Part shown: one piece after another, positions 1 through 4,118 of the stretch | Layout of the letters: each line of letters starts with the position of its first letter | Numbering within the stretch: position 1 is the first letter of the stretch | DNA from: Lachnospiraceae bacterium | GTDB taxonomy: Bacteria > Bacillota > Clostridia > Lachnospirales > Lachnospiraceae | DNA length: 5,329 nt | NCBI GenBank assembly: GCA_900754855.1 | Contig: CAAEEI010000186.1 | Location: 1 to 5,329 of the forward strand | Direction of reading: 5' to 3' | Position numbers and translations under genes: made by a program | Notes under the pieces: generated by a model | The model's input: the letters and a program-made list of their open reading frames with translations, nothing else | The model's database searches: none | Told to the model about the DNA's origin: nothing

Positions 1-215
1 AATATTTTGAAGCGGCGGCACGTTTTATTATGGAAAAGGATAAGGCGACCATCGGTATGCTGCAAAGAATGTTCAAGATTGGGTTTAACCGGGCGGCAAG
101 GATCATCGACCAGATGGCCGACGCAGGAATCGTCGGCCCGGAAGAAGGCACAAAACCAAGAAAGATTCTCATGAGTCCGGAACAGTTGGAACAATACTTT
201 GAGGAAAATTTATAG
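1..215 (+). CDS. ftsK/spoIIIE: FtsK/SpoIIIE family DNA translocase, C-terminal fragment (gamma domain)
   Basis: Only the last 70 codons are in the window (reading frame from base 3, stop TAG at 213-215); the gene begins upstream. The fragment is a winged-helix gamma domain. Visible motifs are FEAAARFIM near the left edge, then ATIGMLQRMFKIGFNRAARI and the tail GIVGPEEGTKPRKILMS, matching the SpoIIIE/FtsK gamma pattern (S-x-LQRxFxIGYxRAAxxxDxMExxGxVGPxxGSKPRxVL). In this family the gamma domain reads short polar DNA motifs and sets the direction in which the hexameric, membrane-anchored motor pumps chromosomal DNA during division or sporulation. The motor domain is outside the window, so FtsK and SpoIIIE cannot be told apart here. 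The 91-nt gap to folD and a candidate promoter in it suggest folD starts a new transcript, though read-through is possible because no convincing terminator follows. Confidence 0.95.
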   Translation, partial: YFEAAARFIMEKDKATIGMLQRMFKIGFNRAARIIDQMADAGIVGPEEGTKPRKILMSPEQLEQYFEENL

Positions 216-224
216 GGGTTGCCC

Positions 225-253
225 TTTACGAAAAAGGAAAAGTGTTGTATCAT
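225..253 (+). promoter_or_regulatory. Candidate sigma-A promoter for the folD-rimO-pgsA-pncC cluster
   Basis: A -35-like TTTACG (225-230) lies 17 nt before a -10-like TATCAT (248-253, 5 of 6 matches to TATAAT). This would start transcription near 260 and give a leader of about 45 nt before folD. The spacing is ideal but the -35 is weak (4 of 6 matches). The region is AT-rich, so other hexamer pairs such as TTGTAT 245-250 with TATACA 270-275 (19 nt apart) are also possible. Confidence 0.45.
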
Positions 254-268
254 AAAATATCTTGCATT

Positions 269-288
269 TTATACAAAATTATACAAAC
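269..288 (+). repeat. Tandem 10-bp direct repeat in the folD leader
   Basis: TTATACAAAA (269-278) is followed at once by TTATACAAAC (279-288), 9 of 10 bases identical, with a period of about one DNA helical turn. It lies between the candidate -10 and the folD ribosome binding site. It could be a protein-binding site, an alternative -10 region, or chance in AT-rich DNA. No function can be assigned. Confidence 0.5.
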
Positions 289-291
289 ATA

Positions 292-298
292 GAAGGTG
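292..298 (+). promoter_or_regulatory. Ribosome binding site that decides the folD start
   Basis: GAAGGTG at 292-298 is 8 nt upstream of the ATG at 307. It supports that ATG over the in-frame TTG at 262, which would add 15 residues not seen in FolD proteins and has no Shine-Dalgarno sequence. Confidence 0.75.
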
Positions 299-306
299 TG
301 ATAAAA

Positions 307-1155
307 ATGGCAGTAATCATTGACGGAAAAAAAATATCTTCTGATATTAAAGAAGAACTGAAAGAACAGGTGGCCCGGATGAAAGAAGAAGGACAGTCGG
401 TATGCCTTGCGGTGATTCAGGTGGGGAATGATCCGGCTTCCACAGTCTATGTGGGCAACAAAAAGAAAGCCTGCGCCTATATCGGCATCGAGTCCAGAGC
501 ATTTTCTCTGCCGGAAGAGACCAGGGAGGAAGAACTGCTGGCGCTGATCAATCAACTCAATCATGATGACAGTGTAAATGGGATTCTTGTTCAGTTGCCG
601 ATTCCGGCGCATATGGATGAAAAAAAGGTGATTAACGCCATTGCGCCTGAAAAAGATGTAGATGGTTTCCATCCGCAGAATGTCGGCGCATTATCCATCG
701 GTGAACCGGGATTCGTCTCCTGTACGCCGGCAGGTATTATCCAGCTTTTAAAACGAAGCGGTGTGGAGATTGAAGGAAAAGAATGCGTGGTGGTTGGACG
801 AAGCAATATCGTTGGAAAACCAATGGCGCTTCTGCTTCTGCGGGAGAACGGAACAGTGACGATCTGCCATTCACACACCCGCGATTTAAAAGAAATCTGT
901 CGCAGAGCAGATATTCTGGTGGCGGCCATTGGAAAACCGAAGTTTTTTGACGATACCTATGTGAAGGACGGCGCCGTGGTCATCGACGTGGGGATTCACA
1001 GAAATGAACAAAATAAACTCTGCGGCGATGTGGATGCGGAGAAGGTGATGGATAAGGTCAGCGCCATTACGCCGGTTCCCGGCGGTGTCGGCCCGATGAC
1101 CATCGCCATGTTAATGCATAACTGCGTTGAAGCAGCATTGAGGATGAAAAAATAG
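307..1155 (+). CDS. folD: FolD, bifunctional methylenetetrahydrofolate dehydrogenase / methenyltetrahydrofolate cyclohydrolase
   Basis: This 282-aa cytosolic enzyme is of normal family length. In the family it oxidises 5,10-methylene-THF to 5,10-methenyl-THF with NADP and hydrolyses that to 10-formyl-THF, supplying one-carbon units for purines and formyl-Met-tRNA. Visible features: the N-terminal catalytic domain has the Tyr48-x3-Lys52 pair in STVYVGNKKKAC, QLPIP at 96-100 and DVDGF at 117-121. The Rossmann NADP site carries GRSNIVGKP at 164-172, and the C-terminal signature PVPGGVGPMT lies at 256-265. All expected active-site residues are present. The start at 307 is chosen from the Shine-Dalgarno spacing and because MAVIIDGKKIS is a typical FolD N-terminus. 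It is the first gene of the cluster, and its stop codon directly touches the rimO start. Identification is secure. Confidence 0.98.
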   Translation: MAVIIDGKKISSDIKEELKEQVARMKEEGQSVCLAVIQVGNDPASTVYVGNKKKACAYIGIESRAFSLPEETREEELLALINQLNHDDSVNGILVQLPIPAHMDEKKVINAIAPEKDVDGFHPQNVGALSIGEPGFVSCTPAGIIQLLKRSGVEIEGKECVVVGRSNIVGKPMALLLLRENGTVTICHSHTRDLKEICRRADILVAAIGKPKFFDDTYVKDGAVVIDVGIHRNEQNKLCGDVDAEKVMDKVSAITPVPGGVGPMTIAMLMHNCVEAALRMKK

Positions 1156-2514
1156 ATGAAAAATGTATTATTTATTTCTCTGGGATGTGACAAGAATCTG
1201 GTAGACAGTGAAAAAATGCTGGGTCTGCTGACCGAAAAAGGCTATACCATGGTGGAGGAAGAAAAAGATGCCGACGCCATTGTGGTCAACACCTGCTGTT
1301 TTATTCATGACGCCAAGGAAGAGAGTATCGAGACGATTCTTGAGATGGCCTCCTGGAAGGAAAAAGGAAAATGTAAAGCGCTGGTGGCGGCCGGCTGTCT
1401 TGCCCAGAGATACCAGGAAGAAATCCGAGAAGAAATTCCGGAGGTTGACGCCATCGTGGGGACAACGGGATATACGGAAATTGTGAAGATTTTAGATGAG
1501 CTTCTGGAAGGAGAAGGGGAAGAGACCCTGACCTGCTGCCCGTCCATCGACCGTCTTCCGGCATCCCTCAGTGATAAACGGGTGGTGACAACAGGAGGGT
1601 ATACGGCATATCTTAAAATAGCAGAAGGCTGCAATAAGTTCTGTACGTATTGTATTATTCCGCATATCCGGGGAAGATACCGGAGTTTTCCGATGGAAGA
1701 TCTGTTGGACGAGGCGGAACGTCTTGTGAAAAACGGAGTGCGGGAACTGATTCTCATTGCGCAGGAAACAACCGTTTACGGAGTGGACTGTTACGGAAGA
1801 AAAGCCCTTCCGGAGCTGTTAAAGAAATTGTGTCAGATTGATGGACTGGACTGGATTCGTCTGCTTTACTGTTATCCGGAAGAAATTACCGATGAACTGA
1901 TTCAGGTAATGAAGGAAGAAAAGAAAATCTGTCATTATCTGGATATTCCAATCCAGCACAGCGAGGACAGTATCCTGAAGAGAATGGGAAGGAGGACGAA
2001 CAGAGAAGAACTGGTCGCACTGATTAATAAACTTCGCAGAGAGATTCCGGACATTGTATTAAGAACTACCCTGATTACCGGTTTTCCAGGAGAAACGGAA
2101 GAAGAGTTTGCCCGTATGGTGGATTTTGTGGAAAAGATGAAATTCAACCGGCTCGGCGTTTTTACCTATTCAACGGAAGAGGGGACAAAGGCGGCTGTCA
2201 TGGAAGAGCAGGTTCCTGAGGAAGTAAAGGAACAAAGACGTGACAGAATCATGGAGCTGCAGCAGGAGATCTCCGCGCAGACAGCTTCCCGTATGGTTGG
2301 AAAGAAAATGTCCGTTTTAATAGAAGGCTATTTATATGAAGAGGACATTTATATTGGGAGAACCTATATGGATGCGCCGAAAGTAGACGGAAACGTCTTT
2401 GTCCGTGCTGAGGAAGAGATGATTTCCGGAGACATTGTTCCCGTGTATATTACGGGAGCCAGTGAATATGATTTGATGGGAGATGTGATTTATGAAGATG
2501 AATTTACCGAATAA
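1156..2514 (+). CDS. rimO: RimO, ribosomal protein S12 methylthiotransferase (radical SAM)
   Basis: A 452-aa methylthiotransferase with the three-domain plan of the MiaB/RimO family. The N-terminal UPF0004 domain has cysteines C11 (SLGCDKNLVDSE), C47 (NTCCF) and C81 (GCLAQRY) for the auxiliary 4Fe-4S cluster. The radical SAM core carries C159-x3-C163-x2-C166 (EGCNKFCTYC), then HYLDIPIQHS at 260-269 and TTLITGFPGE at 304-313. A C-terminal TRAM domain runs from about residue 380 to 447. SLGCDKNLVDSE, rather than the TxGCQMNxxDS form of MiaB, points to RimO, which methylthiolates a conserved aspartate of ribosomal protein S12. The TRAM motif reads APKVDG (407-412), where RimO usually has APE(I/V)DG; this is a minor deviation. 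The ATG follows the folD stop with no gap, and GAGGA at 1140-1144 inside folD serves as ribosome binding site, so translational coupling is likely. The 3' end overlaps pgsA by 23 nt. Confidence 0.96.
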   Translation: MKNVLFISLGCDKNLVDSEKMLGLLTEKGYTMVEEEKDADAIVVNTCCFIHDAKEESIETILEMASWKEKGKCKALVAAGCLAQRYQEEIREEIPEVDAIVGTTGYTEIVKILDELLEGEGEETLTCCPSIDRLPASLSDKRVVTTGGYTAYLKIAEGCNKFCTYCIIPHIRGRYRSFPMEDLLDEAERLVKNGVRELILIAQETTVYGVDCYGRKALPELLKKLCQIDGLDWIRLLYCYPEEITDELIQVMKEEKKICHYLDIPIQHSEDSILKRMGRRTNREELVALINKLRREIPDIVLRTTLITGFPGETEEEFARMVDFVEKMKFNRLGVFTYSTEEGTKAAVMEEQVPEEVKEQRRDRIMELQQEISAQTASRMVGKKMSVLIEGYLYEEDIYIGRTYMDAPKVDGNVFVRAEEEMISGDIVPVYITGASEYDLMGDVIYEDEFTE

Positions 2515-3064
2515 GCTGACCATACTTCGTATGGTTATGGTACCGTTTTTTGTATTTTTTATGCTGGTGGACTCTTCAGTTGTTCCTTATGAATATGCGA
2601 AATGGATTGCGCTGGTTTTATTCTGTGTAGCCAGTATTACCGATTTTCTCGATGGGCACATTGCCAGAAAAAATAATCTGGTGACCAATTTTGGCAAGTT
2701 TATGGATCCTCTGGCAGATAAGATTCTGACAGGATCTGCATTCATCTGTCTGATCGTGACCAGACCGGAGAGTATGCCGGCATGGATTGTGATCATCATC
2801 ATTGCCAGAGAGTTTGTTATCAGTGGATTCCGTCTGATCGCCAGCGATAACGGCGTGGTTATTGCGGCAAGTTACTGGGGAAAATTTAAAACCAACTTTC
2901 AGATGTTTGCCATTATTTTACTGATCGCTGATTTTGGCGGCCCGGTTGTGCATATGATCGAACAGCTTCTTGTCTATGTGGCATTGATCCTGACCATTAT
3001 CTCCATGGTGGATTACATTGCGAAAAATGTGGATGTGCTGAAAGAAGGAGGAGCAGAAAAATAA
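2492..3064 (+). CDS. pgsA: PgsA, CDP-diacylglycerol--glycerol-3-phosphate 3-phosphatidyltransferase
   Basis: A 190-aa integral membrane enzyme. In this family it joins CDP-diacylglycerol and glycerol-3-phosphate to give phosphatidylglycerophosphate, the precursor of phosphatidylglycerol and cardiolipin. The CDP-alcohol phosphatidyltransferase signature D-x2-DG-x2-AR-x8-G-x3-D-x3-D is perfect: D51, D54, G55, A58, R59, G68, D72, D76. Downstream, ARE at 105-107 and GKFKTNFQ at 130-137 (GKxKTxxQ) specify the PgsA type. Hydrophobic segments are visible at about 12-27, 36-50, 79-90, 97-117, 138-150 and 158-173. ATG 2492 is preferred over in-frame ATG 2498 because GGGAG at 2478-2482 is 9 nt from the first and 15 nt from the second; both give a PgsA-like N-terminus (MNLPNKLT). 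The start lies inside rimO, and the stop overlaps the next gene by one base. Confidence 0.96.
   Translation: MKMNLPNKLTILRMVMVPFFVFFMLVDSSVVPYEYAKWIALVLFCVASITDFLDGHIARKNNLVTNFGKFMDPLADKILTGSAFICLIVTRPESMPAWIVIIIIAREFVISGFRLIASDNGVVIAASYWGKFKTNFQMFAIILLIADFGGPVVHMIEQLLVYVALILTIISMVDYIAKNVDVLKEGGAEK
3045..3053 (+). promoter_or_regulatory. Strong ribosome binding site for the pncC/cinA-C gene, inside pgsA
   Basis: AAGGAGGAG at 3045-3053 lies within the last codons of pgsA, 10 nt before ATG 3064. It supports that start over the in-frame ATG at 3082, whose nearest GGAG (3077-3080) is only one base away. Confidence 0.8.
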
Positions 3065-3567
3065 TGAGTTCCGGCCGGAGAATGGTAGAGATACCTGTCG
3101 AAAAAAAAATAGAAAGAATCCTTCGGCACAGAAAGATGTTTGTCACGACAGCCGAATCCTGCACCGGCGGTCTGATTGCCGGCACGCTGGTCAATGCCGA
3201 CGGCATTTCTGCTGTCTATAAAGAAGGATATATTACTTATTCCAATGAAGCAAAGATAAAACTTCTCGGAGTAAAAAAGGAAACACTGGAAACATACGGA
3301 GCGGTATCCAGACAGACAGCAAAGGAAATGGCGGAAGGTGCGGCAAGAGCCGCCGGAACAGAAGCGGCCATTGCGGTGACCGGAATAGCCGGCCCGGGAG
3401 GCGGAACAGAAGAAAAACCGGTAGGTCTGGTATATATCGGCTGTACAGTCGGCGGAAAGACGATTGTCAAACGATGCTTTTACGGCGGAGACAGAACTGC
3501 GATCCGGCAGGCGGCAGCCAGAGAAGCGCTGGATATTCTGTATTGCCAGATTCTGACTTCAGAATAA
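3064..3567 (+). CDS. pncC: CinA C-terminal domain protein, PncC-type nicotinamide-nucleotide amidase
   Basis: A 167-aa protein equal to the C-terminal domain of CinA alone. Proteins of this family deamidate nicotinamide mononucleotide (NMN) to nicotinate mononucleotide, returning the NMN released by DNA ligase and other reactions to NAD synthesis. Visible motifs are TAESCTGGLIA at 29-39 with the conserved Ser32, EGYITYSNEAK at 54-64 (conserved Tyr59 and Lys64), the GAVS turn near 79-82, and the glycine-rich VTGIAGPGGG at 105-114 followed by KPVGLVYIG. The N-terminal nucleotide-binding (MoCF/COG1058) domain of full-length CinA is absent, and the strong upstream Shine-Dalgarno shows that this is a natural short form and not a broken gene. 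The start overlaps the pgsA stop in TAATG. The gene is last in the cluster and is followed by a terminator. The enzymatic call is inferred from the family; the domain call is secure. Confidence 0.9.
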   Translation: MSSGRRMVEIPVEKKIERILRHRKMFVTTAESCTGGLIAGTLVNADGISAVYKEGYITYSNEAKIKLLGVKKETLETYGAVSRQTAKEMAEGAARAAGTEAAIAVTGIAGPGGGTEEKPVGLVYIGCTVGGKTIVKRCFYGGDRTAIRQAAAREALDILYCQILTSE

Positions 3568-3584
3568 ACCATAAAAACGACGAT

Positions 3585-3657
3585 AGAGAAAACGCATGAA
3601 ATATCATTTTTCAAAAAAAAGAAAAAATATATTTTATGCGTTTTTTCTTGATTTTTT
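3585..3657 (+). terminator. AT-rich intrinsic terminator after pncC
   Basis: Bases 3585-3604 pair with 3629-3648 in a 20-bp stem (two G-U pairs) around the core ACGCAT / ATGCG. Six further A/T pairs (3606-3611 with 3623-3628) extend it after a one-base bulge, leaving an A-rich loop at 3612-3622. T tracts follow (3641-3646 within the stem, 3652-3657 after it). The GC core is only CGC/GCG, so strength relies on length. The A tract on the left arm gives a U-rich tail on the opposite strand as well, so it may work in both directions. It separates the folD cluster from the gntR-clpC unit. Confidence 0.75.
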
Positions 3658-3683
3658 GTGTTCGTTGATATAGTCTATATAAC
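3656..3683 (+). promoter_or_regulatory. Candidate promoter of gntR-clpC
   Basis: A -10-like TATAAC (3678-3683, 5 of 6 matches) is preceded at 16 nt by a weak -35-like TTGTGT (3656-3661). An alternative is TTGATT (3648-3653) with TATAGT (3669-3674), 15 nt apart. Either way the promoter elements coincide with the inverted repeats described in the operator entry. The choice between them is uncertain. Confidence 0.4.
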
Positions 3684-3686
3684 ACA
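3657..3686. promoter_or_regulatory. Overlapping inverted repeats, probable operator of the YtrA-type GntR regulator
   Basis: Two palindromes overlap here. The outer one has perfect 6-bp arms, TGTGTT (3657-3662) and AACACA (3681-3686), 18 bp apart. The inner one is a perfect 13-bp palindrome, ATATAGTCTATAT (3668-3680), with a single central base. They end 28 bp before the gntR start and cover the likely -35/-10 region. Long AT-rich palindromes in the regulator's own promoter are usual for YtrA-subfamily proteins, so autorepression is the natural reading. It is inferred and not shown. Confidence 0.55.
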
Positions 3687-3701
3687 GATCGTTTACAAAA
3701 G

Positions 3702-3708
3702 AGGGAGG
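3702..3708 (+). promoter_or_regulatory. Ribosome binding site that decides the gntR start
   Basis: AGGGAGG at 3702-3708 is 6 nt before ATG 3715. It rules against the in-frame GTG at 3658, which would add 19 residues lying inside the promoter and operator region. Confidence 0.8.
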
Positions 3709-3714
3709 GAGACT

Positions 3715-4092
3715 ATGCTGATAGAGATAGATTTTAACAGTCCTCAGGCGATATATATCCAACTGCGTAATCAGATCGTCATGGAAATCGCACAAGACAG
3801 GCTGCACGACGGAGATTCACTGCCTTCTGTGAGAAATCTTGCCAGCATACTGGGGGTAAACATGCATACGGTCAATAAAGCCTATTCCATTCTGCGGGAA
3901 GAAGGGTATCTGAAGCTGGATCGGAGAAAGGGTGCGGTGGTTTCCGTACAGAAAAATGGAAAACAGGATGAGCTGGAGAAGATCAATGATCCTTTGCGTA
4001 TGCTGGTTGCCCAGGCAATCTGTAAGGAAATTACCAGAGAAGAGATGACGCAGATCATAGAAGAAATGTATGATACATTTCTTCCAGAGTAA
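3715..4092 (+). CDS. GntR family transcriptional regulator, YtrA subfamily
   Basis: A 125-aa DNA-binding protein. The N-terminal winged helix spans about residues 10-78: IYIQLRNQIVMEI (13-25), the GntR hallmark LPSVRNLASILGVNMHTV (36-53), NKAYSILREEGYL (54-66) and the wing RRKGAVVSV (70-78). Only about 45 residues follow (85-122, two predicted helices), too short for the FadR, HutC or MocR effector domains. This short tail is the mark of the YtrA subfamily, in which it mainly serves dimerisation. YtrA-type genes usually sit beside ABC transporter genes and repress their own operon. Here the next gene, 26 nt downstream, is a ClpC-type unfoldase, so this protein is a candidate regulator of it. 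The paired palindromes upstream support autoregulation. No ligand can be predicted. The family call is secure and the target assignment is inferred. Confidence 0.92.
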   Translation: MLIEIDFNSPQAIYIQLRNQIVMEIAQDRLHDGDSLPSVRNLASILGVNMHTVNKAYSILREEGYLKLDRRKGAVVSVQKNGKQDELEKINDPLRMLVAQAICKEITREEMTQIIEEMYDTFLPE

Positions 4093-4118
4093 ATAGAGAA
4101 AGGAAAAACAAGGTTTAT

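Noticed and set aside
214..226. Small hairpin after ftsK (GGG/CCC arms, 3-nt loop) as a terminator
   Set aside because: The stem is about 5 bp with a G-U pair, and no T tract follows, only TTTACG, which fits a -35 element better.
262..306. In-frame TTG start that would lengthen FolD by 15 residues
   Set aside because: No Shine-Dalgarno precedes it, the added residues are not FolD-like, and ATG 307 has GAAGGTG 8 nt upstream.
250..672. Minus-strand open frame of 140 codons opposite folD, and similar minus-strand frames opposite rimO, pgsA, pncC, gntR and clpC
   Set aside because: All lie opposite strongly supported genes, show no recognisable domains, and are explained by the codon bias of the + strand genes.
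3465..3471. A GTCAAA heptad resembling half of a CtsR operator
   Set aside because: CtsR sites are tandem heptads in promoters; this is a single copy inside the pncC coding region. No tandem CtsR box or CIRCE element (TTAGCACTC-N9-GAGTGCTAA) is visible upstream of gntR-clpC.
3658..3714. In-frame GTG start that would lengthen the GntR protein by 19 residues
   Set aside because: It falls inside the promoter/operator palindromes, and AGGGAGG is correctly placed for ATG 3715.
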